From: JBDRLU01 sp043812795
GTDB taxonomy: Bacteria; Chloroflexota; Dehalococcoidia; Dehalococcoidales; UBA2162
Assembly: GCA_043812795.1 (NCBI GenBank)
Contig: JBDRLU010000030.1
Span: 1-64,000 of the forward strand
Direction of reading: 5' to 3'
DNA: 64,000 bases
In this document: piece after piece, positions 49,237-58,452 of the stretch
Numbering within the stretch: the stretch's first letter is position 1
How the letters are laid out: each line of letters starts with the position of its first letter
Translations under genes and position numbers: made by a program
The notes under the pieces: model-generated
Databases searched by the model: none
The model's input: only the letters and a program-made list of their open reading frames with translations
Told to the model about the DNA's origin: nothing

Positions 49237-50589
49237 TTACTTATGCTTACCTCCGTTAGAACCCTGGCCTCCGTTTTCATAAGGGGAATTACCGAAATAG
49301 ACTTTCGTGTGAGGCCACGGAATTTCGATACCCTCTTCATCAAAAGCCTTCTTTAACCTCTTGCGGAGTTCACCCATAACGTCCCACTGGCGGATCGGCT
49401 GAGTATCGCCCAGTATTTTGATCTCGATGCCAGAATTGCCCAGATTATCTACCCTCAACGCCTGAGGGGCCTTCAAAATAAGAGGCGCCCATTGCGGGTC
49501 TTCGGTAAGTTCTTTCCCCACTCGATTGATGACCGATATAACATGGTCTAAGTCTTCCCCGTAGGCAACGCTGATGTTAAGGTTTACCCTTGACCACTCC
49601 TTGGTGAAGTTGCTGGCCACCCGAATTTCCCCATTGGGGACCACATGGACGATACCGTCTAGGTCACGGAGTACGGTTCTCCTCAGGTTAATATCTTCAA
49701 CAAGGCCGGCGATATCAGCGATTCTCACCACATCTCCGACACGGTACTGGCTTTCCAAGATGATAAACAGACCGGCAAGCAGGTCTTTGACCAAGCTTTG
49801 AGCACCGAAACCGATGGCGATGCCGGCAACACCTACACCGGCCAGGATTGGCCCGATATCTATCTCCAGCTCCGAGAGCACCATGAAAATGGCAATGAGA
49901 AATACGACCACCTGGCCGATATTGACCGTTACCCTGGACAAGGTGTTTGCTCTTTTCTTCACTTCTTGCTCGGACTCACCCGTCCGCCGGCCCATCGTTG
50001 TTTCCATTACTCTGGGGACGAAGCGGCAGATAAGAAGAATCGTCACTATGGACAGGATGAATATGAAGGCAATACGCCAGCCATGCTTCCCTAGCCAATC
50101 GATGACAGGCGTCAGCTTAATACCTAGGATGTTCGCTACGACTATTATGGCGACTAGTATGGCAGCCGCCACAGCTCCTACCCTGAACAAAGACAGAAGC
50201 CGTCTGGTCAAAACGCCCACACTTTCTCCTACCATCTCGCAGTTATACCAATTTACTAAAGCATCAATCAGAGCTAGTACTGTATAGATGCCCAGCAAGC
50301 TGAGCGCGATGATTAAGCCTCTGAAGACATATAACCTCACGGTACCTTCAAGTGACAAAGGAATTACTGCCAGATAGAGACCGGCCAGCACAATAATGGC
50401 CAATACCGGCTTGCCCAGCGCCGATACTATCACGTCATCTAATTTCGTTTGAGTTTTCTGTGCCAGCCTCTTTGCCATTCTAAGTAAAAGGGCTCGAAAG
50501 AGCCAGGCAAGGCCGATGAAAACCGCCAGTATTAAAAGCGAGACGATGATATTCGGTAAAGCTAATTGTCCTAAAAGCTGTTGCAGCAT
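49237..50589 (-). CDS. MscS-family mechanosensitive channel (second copy)
   Basis: A 450-residue MscS-type channel. It has five or six membrane segments, the glycine-alanine-rich pore helix GVGVAGIAIGFGAQSLVKDLLAGLFIILE, and the beta domain YRVGDVVRIADIAGLVEDINLRRTVLRDLDGIVHVVPNGEI. The C-terminus contains PWPHTKVYF as in many family members. It is closer to the classic YbdG/YnaI-like pore than the first copy at 44869. The ATG at 50589 has GGTGAGGAGA upstream. It heads the minus-strand block that runs down to trkA. Confidence 0.93.
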   Translation of the reverse strand: MLQQLLGQLALPNIIVSLLILAVFIGLAWLFRALLLRMAKRLAQKTQTKLDDVIVSALGKPVLAIIVLAGLYLAVIPLSLEGTVRLYVFRGLIIALSLLGIYTVLALIDALVNWYNCEMVGESVGVLTRRLLSLFRVGAVAAAILVAIIVVANILGIKLTPVIDWLGKHGWRIAFIFILSIVTILLICRFVPRVMETTMGRRTGESEQEVKKRANTLSRVTVNIGQVVVFLIAIFMVLSELEIDIGPILAGVGVAGIAIGFGAQSLVKDLLAGLFIILESQYRVGDVVRIADIAGLVEDINLRRTVLRDLDGIVHVVPNGEIRVASNFTKEWSRVNLNISVAYGEDLDHVISVINRVGKELTEDPQWAPLILKAPQALRVDNLGNSGIEIKILGDTQPIRQWDVMGELRKRLKKAFDEEGIEIPWPHTKVYFGNSPYENGGQGSNGGKHK

Positions 50590-51198
50590 TGCTGTCTCCT
50601 CACCTCTCTTTTTCGGTAGAAATCATTTCGGGGGAACCACGCCTCCGTCTGCGCACGGGGGCGTGGAAAGCGTCAGAATGGAAAGAAGGGATGTAAGTAA
50701 TCGTTTACATCTATAGTCAGACTACCATGCCTCGCTGGCTTTTGTCAACGCTTAGTAGAGGCTGGTTAGTCTCTCTTTGGAGCCATAGATGGGGACGTAT
50801 GTTGTGACGCCTTCTAGTCTGTGCAAACAGCGCTCTCAGGCGTTTATTCTTGACAATGATAGCGGACTATCCTACAGTGAGAGGGATTCCGATAGATTCT
50901 GGTGTGTACCACGACAGAGCGGTACTGAAGAACTGGATGAAGTTGCCCCGACATGAAGGACAAATCTAAAGATAAAGATAGTGAGTAGTTAGCATTGTAG
51001 AGAGTTCTCTCATGGTCCATAAACGGAAATATGAGGTTGACGATATCTCTTTCTTTGTTTAAAATAGTGCAGATTAGGAATAGCGAGAACCGGAACCATA
51101 GTATAATGAATGCGGCACTGAGTTTGGGATAGGCTGCGTGAAGTGCTGGGGATGGGAATAGGTCGCGAGTTCAGAGCTGTGAAGTAAGGAGATGTTGA
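50590..51198. other. Long divergent intergenic region
   Basis: About 610 bases between the divergent mscS and lipoprotein genes. It must hold both promoters; a TATAAT occurs near 51101-51106 ahead of the lipoprotein gene, and a TTGACA near 50849. No gene of convincing composition is present. A short hairpin GATAG-CGGA-CTATC lies near 50858-50871. Confidence 0.35.
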
Positions 51199-51609
51199 AT
51201 GAATTTTAAGTTGCTCTTGTTATCCGTGCTACTTGTCACTTCTCTCTTAATCGGAGGGTGTGGCGCGCCTAAGGAAAAGGTAGTTGAAATCTCGTACGAT
51301 GACTTCCGGTATGAAATAGCGGCTTCTAGATTCCTAGCCGTTTCACCCAACGATTCATTCCAAATAGTGCTGAGTGCTAACCCGAAGTCGGATTTCAAGT
51401 GGCCGGAATTGGCGGACATCACTGACGAAAGTATCGTCAAGCAGACAGGCCATCAAGTCTTACCTCCTGAAGGCGGTGAAACGTTAGGCAAAGAAGTGTG
51501 GACTTTTGAGGCAATTGGGAAAGGCAGTGCTAGCATCACGATGAAATCGCAAAGTAATGGCGGAGAACAGACTGATTGGACGTTTATGCTACTGCTGGAT
51601 ACCCAGTAG
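51199..51609 (+). CDS. Lipoprotein with chagasin-like (I42) protease inhibitor domain
   Basis: A 136-residue exported lipoprotein. The signal peptide ends in LLIGGC, so Cys21 would be lipidated and the protein anchored outside the cytoplasm. The mature part has three loops typical of the inhibitor family I42 of papain-like cysteine proteases: NPKSDFKW (usual NPTTGYxW), the GGETLGKEVWTFEAIGKGSASI stretch (usual GxxGxxxW/F), and the ASI(T)M strand. The start codon at 51199 has AGGAGATG upstream. It could protect the cell from host or neighbour proteases or regulate an own protease; a C39-like peptidase is encoded 1.1 kb downstream but is not a known target. Confidence 0.8.
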   Translation: MNFKLLLLSVLLVTSLLIGGCGAPKEKVVEISYDDFRYEIAASRFLAVSPNDSFQIVLSANPKSDFKWPELADITDESIVKQTGHQVLPPEGGETLGKEVWTFEAIGKGSASITMKSQSNGGEQTDWTFMLLLDTQ

Positions 51610-51869
51610 TAGCTGACCATTGTGTGTCGAAGCATTGCCTGGCAACAGAAGATGACCAAATGGTTTATTGTTAGGATAACCCCTTTTTCCCTTGATTGGA
51701 ATATCCCACATTGGCCCAAAGAATTGTGCCCGGATGCCCGGGTAACAAAATAATAGCTTCAATAGTATCAAAATCCTCCTGGACAAACAGAGCGCCACTG
51801 CTCTAGAAGGCTAAGATATTTGCCGTATTGCGTGAGCAATATTCTAGAGACTGATAAAGGAGGTGCAGC

Positions 51870-52508
51870 ATGTCTATCGTGACAATTCGTGGGCAGATGG
51901 GAAGCGGAGCGCCGGAAATAGGGGAATTAATCGCTGAAAAGCTTCATGCTGACTATGTCGACCGGGAAATAATTGCCCGAGTAGCCGAACTACTGAAAGT
52001 GCACAGCCAGGAAGTGATGGATAAGGAAATGCCTCCGGGTAGCCTTCTGGGACGTATTGCGGAAGCCTTGGGCCGCAGCTATGATGGGGGTATCAGTAAC
52101 CCCGGCGTGTGGCTACCCCCAGGTGAGATTCCGCTTGGTGATATCCGTTATCTGCCAGCGTTGGAAGCCATTATCAAGGAACTGGCGGACGGAGAGCCGA
52201 TTGTTATCCGCGGACGGGGCAGCCAGTTCATTCTGAAAGACCATCCAGGAGCTTTTCACGTTCTGGCCGTGGCGCCGGCAGAGCTGCGGGTGAGTCGTGT
52301 GATGGAGACCTTGAAGCTTGACGAAAAGGCGGCGAAGAAGGAAATATCGAGTTTTGACAGCAGCCGCCGTGCGTTCGTCAAGAGGTATTTTCAGGCTGAC
52401 CTCGAAGACCCGGTTCACTATGACCTGGTTATCAATACCGGGCATCTTACCTTTGATGCAGCCGCTTCAATTATTGTCAATTCTCTTCCTTTTAAGCAGG
52501 GAACATGA
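51870..52508 (+). CDS. Cytidylate kinase-like family protein
   Basis: A 212-residue P-loop kinase of the AAA_26/cytidylate-kinase-like group. It begins SIVTIRGQMGSGAPEIGELIAEKL, in which the loop GQMGSGA lacks the Lys of the usual GxxGxGKS/T, replaced by Ala. VDREIIARVAELL, IVIRGRGSQFILKDHP and SRRAFVKRYF are conserved in the family. Without the Lys the nucleotide is bound in a different way, as in many of these family members, and the substrate is unknown. The ATG at 51870 has AAAGGAGGTG upstream. Confidence 0.8.
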   Translation: MSIVTIRGQMGSGAPEIGELIAEKLHADYVDREIIARVAELLKVHSQEVMDKEMPPGSLLGRIAEALGRSYDGGISNPGVWLPPGEIPLGDIRYLPALEAIIKELADGEPIVIRGRGSQFILKDHPGAFHVLAVAPAELRVSRVMETLKLDEKAAKKEISSFDSSRRAFVKRYFQADLEDPVHYDLVINTGHLTFDAAASIIVNSLPFKQGT

Positions 52509-52714
52509 CGGAGCGGCAAGTTCCGTATTAGGGGAAAGCGCGGTTATCCTTCACCCCATTACTATAAGCTGTGGCATGATTGCCCACGGTAGTTTTGACG
52601 ATGCTTCAGACCCCCCAATGGACAACCCTGTAAATTCAAGCTAAGATATGTTAGGAAACCAACCTGCTCTGCCAGCCAGCCGCCAATCTTTAACGAAGAA
52701 GGTGTAGAGGTTTC

Positions 52715-53251
52715 ATGCCTTACACCGAAGTCTGTTTTGGCAAACTCTTGTTTGGGTTTGACTGCGGGGCCAAAGCGTTACAGCTTGTTATGGCCTACTA
52801 CGGTCTGGATATTCGTGAAGACGAATTAATTGGAGAATTGAATTGCGACGTCGTTCACGGTGTCCCCCCGCAAAGGATGATTGCCGTAGCTGAGGCAAAA
52901 GGCTTTCGGGTTGTTGCCAAGTGCGATTTTTCTTTAGAAGAAGTAAAGCAAGTGGTGGACAAAAACCAGCCGGTAATTGTGCTCGTGCAGGCCTGGGCAG
53001 AAAGATATATGACTCTGGATGACTGGAAAGATGACAAAGATGATGGCCATTACGTGATTGTCATCGGACACAATGGTTCCATTATTGTGTTTGAAGACCC
53101 GTCTTCTTTTCGAAGGACATGGTTGACTGAGGAAGAATTTCTGGCGCGGTGGCATGATACCGAGCCGGTGACCAAAGAGAAGCTCGATAGGTTCGCCATG
53201 GTGCTTTTGGGAAAAGAACCGGCCTCAAAAGTAATTGAACACATGGGCTAA
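52715..53251 (+). CDS. C39-like papain-fold peptidase, cytoplasmic
   Basis: A 178-residue papain-fold protein without signal peptide or membrane segment. The proposed triad is Cys17 in FDCGAKALQLVMAYYG, His112 in DDGHYVIVIGHNG and Asp128 in FEDPSSF, as in C39 bacteriocin-processing peptidases and their free-standing relatives. There is no ABC transporter with it, so it is not part of a bacteriocin exporter. The ATG at 52715 is preceded by GTAGAGGTTTC. It lies 100 bases ahead of the three GH57 genes on the same strand; a functional link is not evident. Confidence 0.75.
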   Translation: MPYTEVCFGKLLFGFDCGAKALQLVMAYYGLDIREDELIGELNCDVVHGVPPQRMIAVAEAKGFRVVAKCDFSLEEVKQVVDKNQPVIVLVQAWAERYMTLDDWKDDKDDGHYVIVIGHNGSIIVFEDPSSFRRTWLTEEEFLARWHDTEPVTKEKLDRFAMVLLGKEPASKVIEHMG

Positions 53252-53351
53252 AATAGTAGGACTGTTTCGGAGGCCAGTTAGCCCTCTCTTGTGAGCCCCC
53301 GTATTAGCTAGTATAATTAGCTCGTATGTTTCCCCTCAGGAGGTTAAAGGA

Positions 53352-54647
53352 GTGATTTACTGGGCGCAACTATTCCATTTCTATCAGCCTCCGACTCAGT
53401 TGCCTGTGGTCCTGGAGAAAATCTGCAACGAGTCCTACAAACCTTTACTTCAGGTATTACAGGATAATCCACATGTTAGAGCCACTCTCAACATCAACGG
53501 TGTCCTCCTCGAAATGTTGCAGGATTATGGGCACCGGGACGTAATAAGGCGGCTTCAATTAGTTGGCGAAAAATGTGAGGCAGAGTTTACCGGCAGTGGT
53601 AAGTACCATCCAATCCTGCCGCTATTGCCCCCGGAAGAGCGAAAAAGACAGATAGAGTTGAACATCGCCACCGGACGGCATTTCTTGGGTGAGGCGTACG
53701 TACCGAAGGGTTTTTTCCCGCCGGAGATGTGTTATAGTGATGATATTTTACCGGAGATAACGGCTACTGGCCACCAGTGGATTATATTGAGCGGTATTGC
53801 CTGTCCTGCCCCCTGGCCGGTGGACAAGATATATCAGGTGGAGTATGAAGGTAAGAAAGTAGCTGTTTTGTTTAGGGATGACATTCTCAGCAACAAGATT
53901 AGTTTCAAACAGATTGGCCCGGGGGATTTTTTCGAACACCTGAAACAGACGGCCAATGAGAAAGAAAATATATATCTCATCACGGCGATGGATGCGGAAA
54001 CTTACGGCCATCATATTCAGAATTGGGAAAGGCTTTTTCTGGCGGCCGTTTATGAGCAACTCAGTCCAACGAGGAAGACCTACGCTGATATCAAGCAGGC
54101 AACAAAATTGGCTGACCAGCAAAGAGCTTTACTCGCTGATACGAGTTTCGCCCAGCAGGTGAAGATGGTGACCATCAGTGAACTTCTCCAGATATTTCCT
54201 GCCGGAGAAACGATCAACCCCAAGCCGTCGTCGTGGAGTACATGCGCCGAGGATCTTGCTGCGGGCAACCCTTACCCCCTGTGGCTGGACAAAGACAATG
54301 AAGTCCATCGCCTTCAGTGGGAACATATTCGCCTTTGTATCGAAATGGTCCGTAAGGCTGGCGAATGCACTGACAATGACGAATGCAGGTTCTTTAGTCG
54401 TATTGCCCGCGGACTGCTCGATATTGCGGAACACAGTTGCCAGTTCTGGTGGGCAAGCCATCGACCGATGTGGGATATCAATCTGATTCACCTCGGCTTG
54501 ATTGACCAGTGGCGGGCCATGGTCAATGCTTACCGGGCGATTAACCGGAGTTCGATTGATGCTGAAACGAAGACCAGCTACTACCATAAGGTCGTGGCGG
54601 CGCGTGATATCAGAAATAAGATAACGGACCGGCTGTTCGTTCAGTGA
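53352..54647 (+). CDS. GH57 glycoside hydrolase (first of three)
   Basis: A 431-residue family 57 enzyme acting on alpha-glucans. Motif 1 reads FHFYQPPTQ. EFTGSGKYHPILPLLP follows (76-92). Motif 3 FFPPEMCYS supplies Glu125 as the likely nucleophile, and motif 4 AMDAETYGHH supplies Asp214 as acid/base. The C-terminal half has CQFWWASHRPMWDINLI. The start is a GTG at 53352 with TTAAAGGA upstream. It is about 40% like its neighbour at 54654 by eye, six bases downstream, so the two arose by duplication. GH57 enzymes include amylopullulanases, glucanotransferases and branching enzymes; which this is cannot be told here. Confidence 0.88.
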   Translation: MIYWAQLFHFYQPPTQLPVVLEKICNESYKPLLQVLQDNPHVRATLNINGVLLEMLQDYGHRDVIRRLQLVGEKCEAEFTGSGKYHPILPLLPPEERKRQIELNIATGRHFLGEAYVPKGFFPPEMCYSDDILPEITATGHQWIILSGIACPAPWPVDKIYQVEYEGKKVAVLFRDDILSNKISFKQIGPGDFFEHLKQTANEKENIYLITAMDAETYGHHIQNWERLFLAAVYEQLSPTRKTYADIKQATKLADQQRALLADTSFAQQVKMVTISELLQIFPAGETINPKPSSWSTCAEDLAAGNPYPLWLDKDNEVHRLQWEHIRLCIEMVRKAGECTDNDECRFFSRIARGLLDIAEHSCQFWWASHRPMWDINLIHLGLIDQWRAMVNAYRAINRSSIDAETKTSYYHKVVAARDIRNKITDRLFVQ

Positions 54648-54653
54648 GGTATT

Positions 54654-55892
54654 ATGTACTGGGCTAACTTTCTTCATATCTATCAGCCACCGACTCAGAC
54701 CGAAGCTATTGTGCGAAAGGTCACGGAGGAATGCTATCGTACGCTGGTACGAGTGCTGGATGAGGCGCCACGCGCCAGAATTACTCTCAATATTAATGCC
54801 GTCCTTACCGAACAATTGGCGCGGTATGGTTTTGGGGATGTTATCGCCGGATTGAAGAGGTTGGCGGAGAGAGGGCAAATCGAATTTACCGGCAGTGCCA
54901 TGTACCACCCGATATTGCCTCTTATTCCCCGCGAGGAAGTCGAACGTCAAATCAAGCTGAATACGGAGGTTAACCGCCGCTATTTCGGCGAGGTTTACCA
55001 GCCCCGCGGCTTCTTTCCTCCGGAAATGTGTTACAGCACCGACGTGGCGAAGATTGTGGCCGAAATGGGCTTCGACTGGATAATCATCGATGAGGTTGCC
55101 TGCGGCGGTAAAATAGGGCAGGTAAGGTATGACACGACTTATACCATTGATACATCTCCTGACCTGGTTGTCTTTTTCAAAGAACGTCCTTTCAGCGCCG
55201 GTATTACTTACGGTCTCTACCCGGGTGCAAGACCATTTCTTGAAGCTTTGAAAGATAGACTGCCCACCGAGACCTATTTACTCACCGGGACCGACGGCGA
55301 GGTGTACGGCCACCACCGGCCGGGACAGGAGAAGCTGCTGCAGGAAGTCTTCCAGGCCGGAGCGCCGAAAACATGTACCGTCTCGGAGCTTTTATCCTTA
55401 TTCAAGACGAGAGAGCAAGCGCAGCCACTCGCGTCTTCCTGGAGTACATGGGAAGATGAAATGGCGGCGGGCATACCCTATCCTCAGTGGCAATACCCGG
55501 GCCATGAATTGCATCAGCTCCAGTGGAGTCTCACTTATCTGGCGCTGGATCTGGTAAAGAGCGTTCCGCATGATAGTGCGGGCTATCCCGAGGCACGCCA
55601 TCTGCTGGACGAGGGGCTTCATAGCTGCCAGTTCTGGTGGGCGAGCTGCCGGCCCTGGTGGGATACCGGTATGATTGAATGGGGTGCCAAGAAACTCTTT
55701 GATGCCGTTTCTCAGATAAAAGAAACCTTGCCCGGTGACAAATTCCAGCAGGCGTCACTTTTATTCGATTCCATCGTGAAATCCGCCCGCCAATGGCAGG
55801 AGACGGGAGAAGCGCAAAAACGAAAAGAGCAGTACCTTAAAGAGCACAGCGAAGTAAGCTCCGAGCTGACTTTCGGTAAAGAGACCAACTGA
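54654..55892 (+). CDS. GH57 glycoside hydrolase (second of three)
   Basis: A 412-residue paralogue of the preceding gene. It has LHIYQPPTQ, EFTGSAMYHPILPLIP, FFPPEMCYS with Glu124, and GTDGEVYGHH with Asp214, so both catalytic residues are conserved. CQFWWASCRPWWDTGMI near the C-terminus matches the first copy. The segment after motif 3 (VACGGKIGQVRYD) differs, which may change substrate range. The ATG at 54654 follows GTGAGGTATT; the TGA of this gene overlaps the ATG of the next by one base. All three genes therefore form one translationally coupled operon. Confidence 0.88.
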   Translation: MYWANFLHIYQPPTQTEAIVRKVTEECYRTLVRVLDEAPRARITLNINAVLTEQLARYGFGDVIAGLKRLAERGQIEFTGSAMYHPILPLIPREEVERQIKLNTEVNRRYFGEVYQPRGFFPPEMCYSTDVAKIVAEMGFDWIIIDEVACGGKIGQVRYDTTYTIDTSPDLVVFFKERPFSAGITYGLYPGARPFLEALKDRLPTETYLLTGTDGEVYGHHRPGQEKLLQEVFQAGAPKTCTVSELLSLFKTREQAQPLASSWSTWEDEMAAGIPYPQWQYPGHELHQLQWSLTYLALDLVKSVPHDSAGYPEARHLLDEGLHSCQFWWASCRPWWDTGMIEWGAKKLFDAVSQIKETLPGDKFQQASLLFDSIVKSARQWQETGEAQKRKEQYLKEHSEVSSELTFGKETN

Positions 55893-57784
55893 TGAAAGAA
55901 GTCTTCGTCATTCTGGCTTTCCATGCCCACGAGCCCTTATGGGATTTACCCCAGATGCTTCTGGAGAACGTGGAAGACGTTGATTTGCGGCAGACTCTGG
56001 GTAGCGAGAACTGGATAGTGCGCCGCAGCGCCGAAGGGAGAGACATCTATCGGGCTCTGGTGCGTTTCGCCCGCTCGATGGGCATTACGGTTACTCTCGA
56101 GGCAACCAACGAGCTTCTCATTCAAATTGCTAAGGTCATGCCCAAGACCTATGCCGGGCTGAAAAAAGCTTATCGAGAAGGACTGTTATATCCTCTATAT
56201 GGGTACGCTCACCACACTCATATCTCGCTGCTCACGGATGAGGAAGTCAAGGATGAAATCCGGCTCAACCGGGAATACCTGCACGATGTTATGGGCATAC
56301 CTCGCCCCCGTTATGCCGGACTGTTCCCTATCGAGGACTCACTGGATTCTGCCAAGCTTCAGGGTATCAAAGATAGCGGCATCGACTTCGTTATCTTTCC
56401 TAATTTGGACAAGAGCAAGGCGCGCTATCAGGCCAGCGACAAGCTTGATGAAAAGCATGAGCCATTCCTCATCGGGCCGGATATTGTGGCACTGCCACGG
56501 CATTTTCCTGTCTCCCAGTATATCTGGCGGCCTATCACCAAATGGAAAGTAGAAGGAGTGCAGAACCAGGGCTACATTCTGGGTCGCTACTGGGTACTTC
56601 CCGAAGAATACCGCCACCATCGCTTCGTTTCTTTCCCAATAGACCGCAAGGAGGCCATCAATGAGTACTATGGTGTACTCCGTCAGGCACTGGCGGATGC
56701 TCCCGATGGCGGGCTTATTCTGTACGTGCAGGACCTGGAACTGATGGACTTCGGCGATGTCGCTTTGGATATTATGGAGGCGGCCTGGCAGCGAGTGCTG
56801 AAGGAAAACCTGGCAAGGGTTCGTTTTGTGAGCCCCGATGATTACCTGGCGAGAAGGGTAATGCCTGACCATCACCATCTTAAACACCTTTATTTTCATC
56901 AAATATCGTGGGCGCCGGAAATCCGTCTGGTGCTGCGTTACGACGGGCATTACCCGCCTCTGGAAGCCGGTAAGTTTCGCGGGGTGGATGCCGCCAGAGA
57001 CATTTTCCGGCGCTGGCCATTTATCTTCTGGGAGCCGGGACGGTATATGGTGCAACTGGTTAACTGGCTGCTTGGTACCTTCGGGTTAGACCTCAGCGTG
57101 TCAGTCAGTGCGAAGGACCTGTTCGAAACCGGTTACAAATTTGAAGGGCTGGCCGTTGAAGACCAGCTGGCGTTACACTCACGCATTATCAAGCGTGCTT
57201 GTAACTGGGGCTGGTTCCCCAATGAGGGGCTGCAGAAAAGACCGTTCCTCCATGGCTATTTCATCGCTGACCTGCTCTTAAAACAGATGGAGGAGAAGCT
57301 CATTTCGCGCCCGGCGGTTGATTTACCATCGCCCAGTTGCTTTCGTGGATTGGAACGGTTACTGGAGATAATAATCGATACCCGTTATGGATACCTCTCC
57401 GAAGCCATCGTAGAACTGGCTGCCGAGACCGGTGATGGTCGCCGAGATGCCTTTCGTGAGCTCGACCGGGCTATGGAATGGCGCGAGGAAGCACGTCATT
57501 CCATAGCCCGGTCCCGTTTCCATGCCCGGCAACTTCGTTCGGGTAAGATGAATAATGGCGAACTTCGCGGATTATTAACTGACTTCCGGGACTATTGCCG
57601 GGCGGTGTTTATTTCTCTGGACCATTTGCAAAGGGTCTGGTCTCGTTCCGGTAATGTCGAGCGTGTCCTGCTCAAGATGTATGATTATCTCTTCGAGCTA
57701 TATCCGCCCCGCTTTCCGGCTATCCTCGAAAGTACCCTGACTGAAGAAGAAATAAATACGGTCAATAACCCTACTCTTCGCTAG
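55892..57784 (+). CDS. GH57-family protein, larger type (third of three)
   Basis: A 630-residue protein, more distant from the other two. The N-terminal GH57 domain has LAFHAHEPLWDLP as motif 1, YGYAHHTHISLL as motif 2, Glu148 in GLFPIEDS as motif 3 and Asp281 in YVQDLELMDFG as motif 4. The C-terminal 250 residues are helix-rich with no recognised binding module. It starts at an ATG overlapping the previous stop by one base. The size and partner genes suggest a debranching or transferase activity in glycogen or maltodextrin metabolism, near the trehalose block. That activity is inference. Confidence 0.82.
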   Translation: MKEVFVILAFHAHEPLWDLPQMLLENVEDVDLRQTLGSENWIVRRSAEGRDIYRALVRFARSMGITVTLEATNELLIQIAKVMPKTYAGLKKAYREGLLYPLYGYAHHTHISLLTDEEVKDEIRLNREYLHDVMGIPRPRYAGLFPIEDSLDSAKLQGIKDSGIDFVIFPNLDKSKARYQASDKLDEKHEPFLIGPDIVALPRHFPVSQYIWRPITKWKVEGVQNQGYILGRYWVLPEEYRHHRFVSFPIDRKEAINEYYGVLRQALADAPDGGLILYVQDLELMDFGDVALDIMEAAWQRVLKENLARVRFVSPDDYLARRVMPDHHHLKHLYFHQISWAPEIRLVLRYDGHYPPLEAGKFRGVDAARDIFRRWPFIFWEPGRYMVQLVNWLLGTFGLDLSVSVSAKDLFETGYKFEGLAVEDQLALHSRIIKRACNWGWFPNEGLQKRPFLHGYFIADLLLKQMEEKLISRPAVDLPSPSCFRGLERLLEIIIDTRYGYLSEAIVELAAETGDGRRDAFRELDRAMEWREEARHSIARSRFHARQLRSGKMNNGELRGLLTDFRDYCRAVFISLDHLQRVWSRSGNVERVLLKMYDYLFELYPPRFPAILESTLTEEEINTVNNPTLR

Positions 57785-57822
57785 TCGCTACTTTCGGTGT
57801 ATTTCCAGTCCCATTCATTAGC

Positions 57823-58398
57823 TTAGTGGTTAACGTTTAGTTCTTGGCCGCTGGAACGGGATTTGCCTATTGTCTTACCGGCGGCAACATATTCCGCTTT
57901 ATTTACGAACCAGAGCAGCGGAGCAAATTTGCTAAAATCGGGTTTCCCGTCCGTTAATAATTCCTGAGAAACAAAAGTACTATCAACCCGGCCAAAAATA
58001 ATGGCGTGGCTGTTCGTGCTGAGCAGATGCACCAAGCTGCATTCCATGTTTATCTGACATTGTTCTATCATCGGCGCGGTGGCAAGTTTGTCATAGAAAA
58101 TAGTGAAATTACAGTCTTTCACTTTATCGGTTTGAGCACCGCTGGCAATGCCGCAGTAATCGGCTTCTTTGACCAGTTCCACCGAAGGGACGTTAACCGA
58201 GAATGTCCTGTTTTCCAGAATACCTTTCAGCGTGAAGCGCGGGTGCCTTACCGGCAGAGCGACCATCGGCGGGTCATAACTGACCAGACCTCCTCCGCCG
58301 ACTTCAAAAAAATTTGCCTTGCCGCCTATGTTCGCTCCGACAAGAAGAATCGGCCTCACCGGTATCAGGCATTGTGGCGCTAGTTCCTTCTTTTCCAT
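57823..58398 (-). CDS. Flavin reductase-like (FMN-binding split barrel) protein
   Basis: About 191 residues. CLIPVRPILLVGANIGGKANFFEVGGGGLVSYDPPMVALPVR is the FMN-binding region, and FTLKGILENRTFSVNVPSVELVKEADYCG the second conserved block, with the family's usual length. I start it at the ATG at 58398 because GGAGAAGGGATAAGT precedes it; a TTG at 58419 lies inside that site. It is on the minus strand behind the ferritin-like gene (54 bases) and is convergent with the GH57 operon. The flavin-dependent partner is unknown. Confidence 0.85.
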   Translation of the reverse strand: MEKKELAPQCLIPVRPILLVGANIGGKANFFEVGGGGLVSYDPPMVALPVRHPRFTLKGILENRTFSVNVPSVELVKEADYCGIASGAQTDKVKDCNFTIFYDKLATAPMIEQCQINMECSLVHLLSTNSHAIIFGRVDSTFVSQELLTDGKPDFSKFAPLLWFVNKAEYVAAGKTIGKSRSSGQELNVNH

Positions 58399-58452
58399 AC
58401 TTATCCCTTCTCCTTCCAATTATTTGAAAGTATTGGGGGAAAACGTGAGAGC

